This document shows positions 1 to 6,007 of a stretch of DNA of 6,007 nt, one piece after another (position 1 is the first letter of the stretch; each line of letters begins with the position of its first letter). Location of the stretch: positions 14,841-20,847 of the forward strand of contig PBHT01000025.1 of assembly GCA_002720285.1 (NCBI GenBank), read 5' to 3'. This DNA comes from Acidobacteriota bacterium (GTDB taxonomy: Bacteria > Acidobacteriota > Vicinamibacteria > Vicinamibacterales > UBA823). The notes under the pieces were generated by a model. That model did not search any database. It worked only from the letters and a program-made list of their open reading frames with translations, and was not told where the DNA came from. The position numbers and the translations under genes were made by a program.

Positions 1-402
1 ATCCAATCCAGTCGCTAATGCGTCACCGAGACATTGAACTGCCACACCAGGTGGAAGTGCACCGGTTTCCGAGAGTGACACTGAAAGCCGGCCGTTGACG
101 AATACCAGCAGAGCCCCCGGCAACTCCGGAATCAGAAAGCGTACGATCTGGTCAGTGGTAACTTCAGCGAGGGCACCCAATGCGTAGGGGCGAGTGGCGA
201 TCGGCGAAACACTCGTGAACCTCCAGTCCTCCATACGCGTCGTTGGAAATCCGAGACGACCAAAATGCTCCATAGCCTTTTGCCGGAGCAACTTCAGAGG
301 AGCCGAGACACCCGGCATGTCCCCGCCATCCTGTAGACGGTCAAAGTCCGCTTGGTAACCCTCGTACACCGCGGAGACTTCCATAGCGGACGTAGCGCTC
401 AC
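1..402 (-). CDS. sufD: SufD, Fe-S cluster assembly scaffold subunit (N-terminal part, cut by window edge)
   Basis: Partial gene: 134 codons are visible and the frame stays open to the left edge; full SufD proteins are usually a little over 400 residues. My own translation of the minus strand gives MSATSAMEVSAVYEG at the N-terminus. Around residues 50-70 it gives FGRLGFPTTRMEDWRFTSV, the conserved SufD N-terminal pattern in which a short helix is followed by G-x-P-T-x-R-x-E-x-W-R-(Y/F)-T. SufD pairs with SufB in the cytosolic SufBC2D complex and is needed for iron acquisition during cluster assembly. I chose the GTG start at 402-400 because AGGAGGT lies six bases upstream and because it makes a GTGA overlap with the sufC stop. 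An in-frame ATG at 384-382 is a possible alternative, but no comparable ribosome site precedes it. The overlap implies translational coupling to sufC. The catalytic or contact residues of the beta-helix core lie outside the window. Confidence 0.93.
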   Translation of the reverse strand, partial: MSATSAMEVSAVYEGYQADFDRLQDGGDMPGVSAPLKLLRQKAMEHFGRLGFPTTRMEDWRFTSVSPIATRPYALGALAEVTTDQIVRFLIPELPGALLVFVNGRLSVSLSETGALPPGVAVQCLGDALATGLD

Positions 403-1160
403 GCCTTGACCTCCTCGGGAGCAGAGTCGATCCACCCATAGCCCTTCTCCTCAAGCTCCAGCGCAAGCTCCTTACCTCCCGATTTCACAATCCGACCACC
501 CGAGAGTACGTGCACAAAATCAGGAACTATGTAATTGAGCATGCGCTGGTAGTGGGTGACAACGACCGTCGAGCGATCCGAGCTTCGCAGCGCGTTTACA
601 CCGTTCGCTACAATCTTCAACGCATCAATGTCGAGTCCGGAGTCGGTTTCATCAAGAATGGCGAGCTTCGGTTCGAGCACCGCCATTTGAAAAATTTCGT
701 TGCGCTTTTTCTCACCCCCCGAAAACCCATCATTCACGGGTCGGTTGAGGAGCTCCGGGCTCATCTCAAGCACAGCGAGCTGCTTTTTCACTAAGGTCAT
801 AAACTCTATTGCGTCGAGTTCGGGTTCTCCACGATGCTTTCGCACTTCGTTAAGCGCTGCCTTGAGAAGGTAAGCATTATTGACACCGGCAATCTCAACC
901 GGATACTGGAAAGCCAGAAAGACCCCAGCACGTGCACGTTCCTCGGGTTCCATATCTAGCAGATTCTCGTTTTGGTACCGCGCTGTACCGCTCGTCACGT
1001 CGTACTCAGTTCGTCCTGCTAAAATCCCCGCCAGTGTGCTCTTGCCAGAGCCGTTGGGGCCCATGATCGCGTGCACCTCTCCCGCATTCACCGATAAGTC
1101 AATACCACGCAGAATCTCCTTGCCACCTACACTGGCGTGTAGTCCCGTAATCTCCAACAT
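399..1160 (-). CDS. sufC: SufC, ABC-type ATPase of the SUF Fe-S cluster assembly complex
   Basis: A 253-residue cytosolic ABC ATPase of normal SufC length. It binds SufB and SufD, and ATP-driven dimerisation reshapes the SufBC2D scaffold for cluster assembly; it is not a transporter subunit although the fold is shared. Visible motifs in order: Walker A GPNGSGKST (34-42), Q-loop Gln85 in FQYP, signature FSGGEKKRNE (146-155), Walker B LAILDE with catalytic Glu171, D-loop SGLD (174-177) and switch His203 in VVVTHYQR. The signature followed by KKRNEIFQM and the ETDSGLDIDAL stretch are diagnostic of SufC rather than other ABC ATPases. All catalytic residues are intact. The ATG is preceded by AGAGG with about seven bases of spacing. 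The gene follows sufB after 121 bases and overlaps sufD by four bases, so it is part of the same operon. Confidence 0.97.
   Translation of the reverse strand: MLEITGLHASVGGKEILRGIDLSVNAGEVHAIMGPNGSGKSTLAGILAGRTEYDVTSGTARYQNENLLDMEPEERARAGVFLAFQYPVEIAGVNNAYLLKAALNEVRKHRGEPELDAIEFMTLVKKQLAVLEMSPELLNRPVNDGFSGGEKKRNEIFQMAVLEPKLAILDETDSGLDIDALKIVANGVNALRSSDRSTVVVTHYQRMLNYIVPDFVHVLSGGRIVKSGGKELALELEEKGYGWIDSAPEEVKA
409..415 (-). promoter_or_regulatory. Strong Shine-Dalgarno site for sufD, inside the sufC 3' end
   Basis: The minus strand reads AGGAGGT, a full anti-Shine-Dalgarno complement, with six bases between it and the GTG at 402-400. It lies within the last codons of sufC. Its position decides the GTG start over the ATG six codons later. 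Confidence 0.8.
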
Positions 1161-1239
1161 CGCGTTGCCTCTATAACTCTGTAGAAATGATATGTCCGGA
1201 TAAAAGAATGGGTTCTCTTAGCGGGAAAGGGCTTGGCCA

Positions 1240-1257
1240 TCCGAAATCCGCTTCGGA
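1240..1257 (-). repeat. Small hairpin in the sufB-sufC intercistronic gap
   Basis: The minus strand has TCCGAA, six bases, then TTCGGA: a perfect 6-bp stem starting about 25 bases after the sufB stop. No run of T follows, so it does not look like an intrinsic terminator. It could protect or process the mRNA between sufB and sufC, or be chance. The rest of the 121-base gap (1161-1281) shows only the sufC ribosome site near 1167-1172. Confidence 0.35.
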
Positions 1258-1281
1258 GCGCCACCGGGCCACTTCGGCGAT

Positions 1282-2727
1282 CTAGCCGACGCTACCCTCC
1301 AGACTCACCCCAAGCAGCTTCTGCGCTTCCACTGCAAACTCCATGGGAAGCTCTCTAAAGACTTCTTTACAGAACCCACTCACGATCATATTCACCGCGT
1401 CCTCCGTCGACAGCCCTCGTTGTCGGCAGTAGAAAATCTGGTCTTCCCCGATTTTTGACGTGGATGCCTCGTGCTCGACCTGTGATGAAGTGTTGCGCAC
1501 TTCCAAATACGGAAACGTGTGCGCACCGCAGCGGTCACCGATCAATAGCGAGTCACATTGCGAATAGTTTCGCGCGTCGGTAGCACCTTTGCCAATCCGC
1601 ACAAGCCCTCGGTAAGTGTTCTGGCCGTGCCCCGCGGAGATGCCTTTCGAAATGATTGTGCTCCGGGTGTTGCGACCAAGGTGCACCATCTTTGTACCGG
1701 TATCAGCCTGCTGCCGATTGTTCGTAACGGCAACCGAATAGAATTCACCGACCGAATTGTCGCCCTTGAGGATACAGCCGGGATACTTCCAGGTGATGGC
1801 CGAACCGGTCTCCACCTGCGTCCATGTAATCTTCGAATTACGCCCGGCGGCGGTCCCACGTTTAGTGACGAAGTTGTAAATCCCACCCTTGCCATCCTTA
1901 TCACCCGGATACCAGTTTTGGACCGTTGAGTACTTGATCGTGGCGTCGTCGAGCGCCACAAGCTCCACCACAGCAGCGTGTAGCTGGTTTTCGTCACGCA
2001 TCGGTGCTGTGCACCCCTCAAGGTAACTTACCGAAGCACCTTCATCAGCAACAATCAGCGTTCGTTCAAACTGTCCTGTCGATGCGGCGTTGATCCGAAA
2101 GTAGGTCGACAGTTCCATTGGACACTTGACCCCCTTTGGAATGTAGGCAAAGGAGCCGTCGCTAAACACCGCCGAGTTCAGCGCCGAAAAAAAGTTGTCG
2201 GAGTGCGGTACGACTGTACCCAGGTACTTACGCACCAACTCAGGATGATCGCGAACCGCCTCAGAAAACGAGCAAAAGATGACACCGAGCTCGCCCAATT
2301 TCTCACGAAATGTCGTGGCAACAGAAACGCTGTCAAAAACTGCATCCACAGCAACACCAGACAGTAATTTCTGTTCCTCAAGCGGAATCCCAAGTTTTTC
2401 AAACGTGCTTCGGATTTCCGGGTCCACCTCGTCCATGCTCTTGAGCGATGGCTTCTTTTTTGGGGCCGAATAGTAGCTAATCGCCTGGTAGTCGATTGGG
2501 TCGTAATGGACGTTTGGCCAAGATGGTTCAACCATCGCTGTCCAGAGACGATAGGCCTTGAGCCGCCACTCGAGAAGCCATTCGGGCTCTTCTTTCTTAG
2601 CCGAAATTAGACGAACGACATCCTCGCTGAGTCCCTTTGGAATAGTGTCGGACTCAACGTCAGTCACGAAGCCGTATTTGTAGTCCTGGCTCGCGAGTTG
2701 TTCAATCGCCTTCGTCGCTGTGCTCAT
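1282..2727 (-). CDS. sufB: SufB, Fe-S cluster assembly scaffold protein
   Basis: A 481-residue cytosolic SufB, close to the usual length (E. coli SufB is about 495). It is the core scaffold of SufBC2D, on which sulfur delivered by the SufS desulfurase and its sulfur carrier is combined with iron. Recognisable landmarks are [17 protein letters not shown] (198-214), [23 protein letters not shown] (234-256), [14 protein letters not shown] (295-308), [20 protein letters not shown] (351-370), and [11 protein letters not shown] and [13 protein letters not shown] (387-412). Cys239, Cys391 and Glu420 fall where E. coli Cys254, Cys405 and Glu434 are expected from a constant offset of 14-15; these are the residues implicated in sulfur transfer and cluster formation. 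The C-terminal helices (Q435RGLSTEDA to about 473) that bind SufC are present. The ATG has only a weak ribosome site (GTAGACCAG just upstream). It is the first gene of the SUF operon and has its own promoter and operator about 100 bases upstream. Confidence 0.97.
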   Translation of the reverse strand: MSTATKAIEQLASQDYKYGFVTDVESDTIPKGLSEDVVRLISAKKEEPEWLLEWRLKAYRLWTAMVEPSWPNVHYDPIDYQAISYYSAPKKKPSLKSMDEVDPEIRSTFEKLGIPLEEQKLLSGVAVDAVFDSVSVATTFREKLGELGVIFCSFSEAVRDHPELVRKYLGTVVPHSDNFFSALNSAVFSDGSFAYIPKGVKCPMELSTYFRINAASTGQFERTLIVADEGASVSYLEGCTAPMRDENQLHAAVVELVALDDATIKYSTVQNWYPGDKDGKGGIYNFVTKRGTAAGRNSKITWTQVETGSAITWKYPGCILKGDNSVGEFYSVAVTNNRQQADTGTKMVHLGRNTRSTIISKGISAGHGQNTYRGLVRIGKGATDARNYSQCDSLLIGDRCGAHTFPYLEVRNTSSQVEHEASTSKIGEDQIFYCRQRGLSTEDAVNMIVSGFCKEVFRELPMEFAVEAQKLLGVSLEGSVG

Positions 2728-2806
2728 CTGGTCTACTGTCGCTCAAGAAAACCGTCACAAGATAGGCCCCAAGTCGGCCATATCTCGCACTAACCGCTCA
2801 ATAAAA

Positions 2807-2831
2807 AATCCCGACCATTTTAGTCGTATAT
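2807..2831. promoter_or_regulatory. Putative IscR/Rrf2-type operator of the suf operon
   Basis: An imperfect dyad with the core GAC-N7-GTC (plus strand GACCATTTTAGTC at 2813-2825) and AT-rich flanks. Compared with the E. coli IscR type 1 consensus as I remember it (ATASYYGAC, TRWWWYA, GTCRRSTAT), 20 of 25 positions agree, including the whole GAC and GTC half-site cores at the right spacing. It starts four bases downstream of the -10 of the sufB promoter and covers the expected transcription start, a position suited to repression. IscR is an Rrf2-family [2Fe-2S] sensor that in its holo form represses at type 1 sites. No Rrf2 gene lies in this window, so the regulator would be encoded elsewhere. 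Binding is inferred. Confidence 0.55.
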
Positions 2832-2834
2832 AGA

Positions 2835-2863
2835 TTTATACCACGGGGTCATGCTCTTGCCAA
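2835..2863 (-). promoter_or_regulatory. Sigma-70-type promoter of the sufBCD operon
   Basis: On the minus strand, TTGGCA (2863-2858) and TATAAA (2840-2835) are separated by exactly 17 bases; each hexamer matches the consensus at five of six positions. The predicted start, about seven bases past the -10, is near 2828, giving a leader of roughly 100 bases before sufB. It is the best promoter-like sequence I found in the window, and it lies in the only sizeable gap upstream of sufB. This indicates that sufBCD can be transcribed independently of the symporter gene before it. Confidence 0.7.
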
Positions 2864-3005
2864 CCCTTTCTCAAACAGGACTTTAGGACTCCTGCATCAG
2901 AAAGTCTTTGGTCTCAATGGAGAGGAGGCGTGGTCATTGACAGCGCGGACGGGACTGGTCCTCTTGAGTTCAGCAAGGACTTCTCTGGGAGCAAAATGGG
3001 ATGAG

Positions 3006-4706
3006 CTAGGCCACTGGGCGCTCATGAGCTGGGAAGAGGGTGCTAATAGCCATGCCGACTACAACGACCGCGGTGGCTCCAACAACATTTAGCCACAGGA
3101 ACGAGATACTGCTCGTCACTGCAACGTAGGTTACCGTGACCATTCCACCAACCAACCCCCAAACCGCTCCGGGCGATGTCGCCCGCCGCGTGCCCACAGC
3201 AAGGATGAACACACCGAGTAACGAGCCATAAAAGAAGGACCCGAATCGATTTACCACCTCGATAAGTGACCCAAGGTTTGCGGCATACACCGCCACGATG
3301 GAAGCAAAAAGTCCCCAGAAGCCAGTGACTATTTTCGATACGCGGAGGTAGTGCTGGTCAGACGCGTCGGTGCGAATGTGACGACGATACATATCGATTA
3401 CGGTCGCGGTCGATAGTGAGTTCAGCTCGGCAGCAATGCTTGACATGGCTGCAGCAAAGATAGCGGCGACGATCAACCCAACCAGGCCGATCGGTAATTC
3501 GGTCGTCACAAAGGTTGGGAAAACATAGTTCACGTCATTGTAGGAATCATCGTCGGTGACTTCCTTCACCAGTGATACGGCCCGCCCACGAATCGTAGTC
3601 AAATTCTGCTGATGTTCAACAAAGGCGGCCTGGGCCACCCTCGTCGCAGCGGGGTTGCCCGTCCGGCGTGCCGTTACCGCATCACGGACCGCAGTCCTCC
3701 GCACATCGAGCACGTTCTGAAACTCCGTGTCGAGCGCCGTCCACTCCGCCGCTCGTGAACTTGCTTGCATCTCCGCTTCGTGGACCGGGTTAAAAAGCAT
3801 TGGTGGCGCTTGGAACAGGTAAAACGTGAACACGAGTACACCGGTTAGCAGGATCAGCGCTTGGAGCGGGATCTTCACGAATGCGCTCATCAGGAGCGAG
3901 CGTCGTCCTGCCTTGACTGACTCGGCGGTCAAATAGCGTTGCACCTGACTCTGATCACATCCGAAGTAGCCAAGCATCAAGAAAAGCCCGCCGATCAATC
4001 CTGACCAGAACGTATAGGTCTCGTTCAGGTCGAACTGAAAATCGATTGTAGTAAGTCGACCCGTCGCACCCGCTATGTGGAGGGCCTCGCCGAGGCCAAC
4101 ATCTTCTGGTAGTCCCAAAACGAGTGCGACCACCACCGCCACCAGGCCGGCCACAATAACGACCATCTGTTTCACGTCGGCCCAAGTGACCGCTTGCACA
4201 CCACCAAACATCGTATAAAGCGTCGTCGGCAACCCGATTGCAATAATCGTCAAGGTGAGGTTGAACCCGAGCACAATCGATAGGATCACTGCCGGCGCCG
4301 CGATAATTACACCAGCCTGCAGCCCCCGCGACATCAGGAACAGTAAGCTCGCGAGCGTCCTGGTACGCACGTCGAAGCGACGTTCGAGGTACTCGTAGGC
4401 CGTATAAACTTTGGCTCGATAGAAAAACGGCACGAGCGTGAGTGACAAGATGATCATCGCAACCGGTAGGCCGAAGTAGAACTGCACGAAGCGCATGCCG
4501 TCGGCGTAGCCTTGACCCGTTGTCCCGACGAGTGTGATCGCGCTCATTTGGGTTGCCATGACGGTGAGGCCCACAGCCCACCACGGTAGTGAGCGGTTGG
4601 CTAGAAAGTAGCCCTCAATCGCTGAGGAGGCTTTAGTCCGCTTGAGGCCGTCGTAGACCACCCAGATTAGGTATGCCGCAACGATGAACCAGTCGATTAA
4701 ATGCAT
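3006..4706 (-). CDS. Sodium:solute symporter (SSS/SGLT family), substrate unknown
   Basis: A 566-residue inner-membrane secondary transporter expected to couple solute uptake to Na+ entry. By eye it has 13 hydrophobic segments: about 3-20, 41-62, 73-95, 120-146, 149-169, 178-199, 232-250, 270-298, 403-426, 455-477, 483-505, 512-533 and 535-556. Family marks include [20 protein letters not shown] (32-51) and [17 protein letters not shown] (417-433). Ser422 and Ser423 sit where the Na2-site serines of vSGLT (Ser364/Ser365) occur in core helix 8. Basic loops at 21-39 and 440-458 fit a cytoplasmic side. An unusual stretch of about 100 polar residues (300-401) separates core helices 7 and 8 and should be periplasmic. 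The ATG at 4706 has no good Shine-Dalgarno, and the upstream frame closes at a TGA with no earlier ATG. A 50-aa membrane ORF ends 21 bases before it, so coupled translation is likely. Sugar, amino acid, nucleoside or sialic acid substrates cannot be told apart from sequence alone. Confidence 0.92.
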   Translation of the reverse strand: MHLIDWFIVAAYLIWVVYDGLKRTKASSAIEGYFLANRSLPWWAVGLTVMATQMSAITLVGTTGQGYADGMRFVQFYFGLPVAMIILSLTLVPFFYRAKVYTAYEYLERRFDVRTRTLASLLFLMSRGLQAGVIIAAPAVILSIVLGFNLTLTIIAIGLPTTLYTMFGGVQAVTWADVKQMVVIVAGLVAVVVALVLGLPEDVGLGEALHIAGATGRLTTIDFQFDLNETYTFWSGLIGGLFLMLGYFGCDQSQVQRYLTAESVKAGRRSLLMSAFVKIPLQALILLTGVLVFTFYLFQAPPMLFNPVHEAEMQASSRAAEWTALDTEFQNVLDVRRTAVRDAVTARRTGNPAATRVAQAAFVEHQQNLTTIRGRAVSLVKEVTDDDSYNDVNYVFPTFVTTELPIGLVGLIVAAIFAAAMSSIAAELNSLSTATVIDMYRRHIRTDASDQHYLRVSKIVTGFWGLFASIVAVYAANLGSLIEVVNRFGSFFYGSLLGVFILAVGTRRATSPGAVWGLVGGMVTVTYVAVTSSISFLWLNVVGATAVVVVGMAISTLFPAHERPVA

Positions 4707-4727
4707 GGGTTTATCGATGAACCGCGA

Positions 4728-4880
4728 TCAGTTCGCGAAAAACCAGCTGAAACCCCACAAGGCCAGTAAGACCAACGCCTCGACGACTAATACCGCCATG
4801 TAAGTGCGCGTCATTGGTCGTGCTGAGTTAGCCGCAGTCGGTAACCCATCCGTGTGGGTTGGGGAGGGGAAGTCGCTCAT
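4728..4880 (-). CDS. Small single-span membrane protein upstream of the SSS symporter (50 aa)
   Basis: My reading of the minus strand gives a 50-codon ORF: a polar N-terminus (MSDFPSPTHTDG, then LPTAANSARPMTRT to residue 26), one hydrophobic segment from about residue 28 to 48 (MAVLVVEALVLLALWGF then SWFF), and a stop after AN. Arg21 and Arg25 before the span suggest the N-terminus is cytoplasmic, by the positive-inside rule. Glu34 lies within the hydrophobic segment, and aromatic residues cluster at its far end. The ATG at 4880 has AGGG about four bases upstream, a weak site; Met23 and Met28 are in-frame alternatives that would leave almost only the membrane span. It ends 21 bases before the symporter start on the same strand. 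Small membrane partners are known beside other SSS genes (for example YjcH with ActP, YhdT with PanF), which makes an accessory or stabilising role plausible. I do not recognise the family. Confidence 0.65.
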   Translation of the reverse strand: MSDFPSPTHTDGLPTAANSARPMTRTYMAVLVVEALVLLALWGFSWFFAN

Positions 4881-4966
4881 AGGACCCTACTTCGGTCACG
4901 CACCGTATTCATCCAGTGTCACCAGATGCGCGCATTAATTCACTACTGGAACATAAAAACAACTGT

Positions 4967-5010
4967 TTCGCACCCACTGCAAAAGCTTAAGTTGCATATT
5001 CCGGTGCGAA
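4967..5010. repeat. Nested inverted repeat in the divergent symporter/TVP38 intergenic region
   Basis: Perfect 8-base arms TTCGCACC (4967-4974) and GGTGCGAA (5003-5010) face each other across 28 bases. The palindrome CTTAAG (4986-4991) shares exactly the same dyad centre. A second pair, TGCAA (4978-4982) and TTGCA (4992-4996), is nested inside with a centre shifted by about 1.5 bases. It sits 87 bases upstream of the small ORF on the minus strand and 138 bases upstream of the TVP38 start on the plus strand, so it could be an operator for either or both. Otherwise the 267 bases at 4881-5147 contain only weak promoter-like hexamers on both strands, none convincing. Confidence 0.45.
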
Positions 5011-5147
5011 TGGCAGGAAGCAGTATACCCTTGCCTCATCGTGGTCACTGCCCCTTACACACAGTCGGAAAACTGGGAAAATTTGTATTACTTTGCAGGG
5101 CGGTATTCTACGTAGGTAGGTGGGCCAGGGCGAGGCCGGTGACACTC

Positions 5148-5840
5148 ATGACGGAGAACCACTCCCGACAGCACCTTCTGGCCAGCACGGTTGTCCTAGG
5201 ATTAGTCGTTGCTCTAGGTTGGCAATTCGGCGGATATTTACCGGCTTTTGTGGCGTGGGTCGAAAGTGGGGGTGTATGGGGGCCGATTGTATTCGTCGTC
5301 GCGTATGCCGTCGCAACGGTTGCTTTCATCCCCGGCTCGCTATTGACCCTTGCAGCGGGTGCCATCTTTGGTCTCGTCAATGGCACGGTCCTCGTATTGG
5401 TCGGCGCCACAATTGGTTCAGCTGGCGCTTTTCTGTTTTCCCGGCATGTCGCGAGGGGGGCAATCGAACGACGGTTAGCACGCTATCCTCGTTTCGTCGA
5501 GTTCAACAGCATCGTGGGAGACGAGGGTTTCAAGATTGTTCTCTTACTCCGGCTGTCCCTAATATTCCCCTTCAACCTGCTCAACTACGCCCTAGGTCTG
5601 ACCCGCGTCCGCTTCCGGGACTACGTTCTGGCGTCCGTAGGTATGCTCCCTGGCTCCCTCCTTTACACCTACTACGGGAAACTTGCTGGCGACGTGGCCA
5701 TGCTGGCTGGCGACGGCCCGGCCGAAGGAACGACTTATTACTACTTAGTCCTGGTGCTAGGACTGACCGCAATGATCCTTTTAACCAGACTAATTACACG
5801 CATCGCTTCCCGGGCCCTCCACCGAGGCACAGACAAGTAG
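5148..5840 (+). CDS. TVP38/TMEM64 (VTT/DedA-like) family inner-membrane protein
   Basis: A 230-residue polytopic membrane protein from the ATG at 5148. It starts with a short polar N-terminus and a first hydrophobic segment (about 10-36). A second segment (43-62) leads into FIPGSLLTLAAGAIFG (60-75) and a glycine-rich stretch to about residue 97, followed by the basic SRHVARGAIERRLARYPR. The family core LLLRLSLIFPFNLLNYALGL (132-151) with RVRFRDY and SVGMLPGSLLYTYYGKLAG (163-181) is very well conserved. A last hydrophobic segment covers about 198-216. VTT-domain proteins of the DedA/TVP38 superfamily are linked to lipid scrambling or flipping and envelope homeostasis; the substrate of this one is unknown. 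The frame is open back to 4854, but the upstream part is basic, lacks family similarity and runs antisense to the small ORF, so I chose ATG 5148. Only GAGG at 5132-5135, rather far upstream, resembles a ribosome site. It is divergent from the symporter unit. Confidence 0.88.
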   Translation: MTENHSRQHLLASTVVLGLVVALGWQFGGYLPAFVAWVESGGVWGPIVFVVAYAVATVAFIPGSLLTLAAGAIFGLVNGTVLVLVGATIGSAGAFLFSRHVARGAIERRLARYPRFVEFNSIVGDEGFKIVLLLRLSLIFPFNLLNYALGLTRVRFRDYVLASVGMLPGSLLYTYYGKLAGDVAMLAGDGPAEGTTYYYLVLVLGLTAMILLTRLITRIASRALHRGTDK

Positions 5841-6007
5841 GCATCGTTTCTACTGACTATTCGTAAACCCGACCATTTCTGTCCTTGCGCCCCCCCTCGC
5901 CTCCATATAAAATTCCGTGCTTGATGGCCTGCGGGCCGAATCGGCCGGCTAACGACCAGCCTCTGCTCACTATCACGACCCAGGACGCCGCACGACGTAG
6001 AAAGGAG
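5841..6007. other. 3' flank of the TVP38 gene; possible leader of a following plus-strand gene
   Basis: These 167 bases hold no certain gene. A perfect 5-bp stem, GGCCG-AAT-CGGCC, lies at 5934-5946 with no T run after it. TATAAA at 5906-5911 resembles a -10, but the nearest -35 candidate (TTGCGC, 5885-5890) is poor and only 15 bases away. An ATG at 5924 opens a frame of 28 codons that runs off the edge without a ribosome site. No intrinsic terminator for the TVP38 gene is apparent. Confidence 0.4.
6001..6007 (+). promoter_or_regulatory. Probable Shine-Dalgarno site of a gene starting beyond the right edge
   Basis: The window ends in AAAGGAG, a strong ribosome-binding sequence. If real, a plus-strand gene begins within about 5-12 bases outside the window, downstream of and collinear with the TVP38 gene. 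The start codon itself cannot be seen. Confidence 0.4.

Noticed and set aside
1558..1929. 123-codon plus-strand frame antisense to sufB
   Set aside because: It lies wholly inside a highly conserved gene and has no ribosome site or recognisable motif.
2801..2825. Terminator reading of CGAC-N7-GTCG followed by a T-rich run on the minus strand
   Set aside because: The stem is only four base pairs, and it lies at the expected start of sufB transcription, so the operator reading explains it better.
2876..2894. CAGGA/TCCTG inverted repeat as a symporter terminator
   Set aside because: It has a five-base stem with a nine-base loop, and no T run follows on the transcribed strand.
3955..4584. 209-codon minus-strand frame within the symporter gene
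   Set aside because: It is an alternative frame of a well-supported transporter; its His/Arg/Cys-rich product has no family resemblance.
4854..5147. 98-codon upstream extension of the TVP38 reading frame
   Set aside because: Its sequence is basic and histidine-rich with no family similarity, it partly runs antisense to the 50-aa ORF, and the homologous protein plausibly starts at ATG 5148.
4881..5147. Promoter candidates for the symporter unit and the TVP38 gene
   Set aside because: Only hexamers with three or four matches were found (for example TTGTTT-17-ATTAAT on the minus strand and TATTCT near 5104 on the plus strand), too weak to call.
5120..5866. 248-codon plus-strand frame overlapping the TVP38 gene
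   Set aside because: The translation is rich in Arg, Pro, Cys and Trp with no recognisable domain, as expected for an out-of-frame shadow of a hydrophobic gene.

Overview
The window looks like ordinary chromosomal DNA from a free-living bacterium. It holds the start of a SUF iron-sulfur cluster assembly operon, a sodium:solute symporter (SSS) gene and a TVP38/TMEM64-family membrane protein gene. No mobile element, CRISPR array, tRNA or rRNA is visible. The gene set does not fix the taxon. The near-consensus sigma-70-type promoter, the Shine-Dalgarno sites and the long-loop SSS protein would fit a Gram-negative group such as Acidobacteriota or Gemmatimonadota, but that is a guess from general impression.

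Layout. Everything from position 1 to 4880 that codes is on the minus strand. In transcription order it runs: a 50-residue single-span membrane protein (4880-4728), the SSS symporter (4706-3006), a 278-base intergenic region with a promoter and operator, sufB (2727-1282), a 121-base gap with a small hairpin, sufC (1160-399), and sufD (from 402, cut by the left edge). sufC and sufD overlap by four bases (GTGA). On the plus strand a TVP38/TMEM64 gene runs 5148-5840. It is divergent from the symporter unit across a 267-base region with a nested inverted repeat. The last 167 bases hold no certain gene but end in a Shine-Dalgarno-like sequence.

How the parts work together. SufB, SufC and SufD form the SufBC2D scaffold that builds Fe-S clusters, powered by the SufC ATPase. 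The sufB promoter has a TTGGCA -35 and a TATAAA -10 with 17-base spacing. Directly downstream of the -10 lies a dyad that matches the IscR type 1 consensus, as I recall it, at 20 of 25 positions. This suggests that an Rrf2-family Fe-S sensor encoded elsewhere represses the operon when clusters are plentiful. The symporter and its small upstream partner form a second unit that is probably unrelated in function.

Most worth a second look: the unlisted 50-aa membrane protein in front of the symporter, the IscR-like operator at the sufB start site, the roughly 100-residue loop inside the symporter, and the nested dyad in the divergent region. I see no convincing evidence of a wholly new system.
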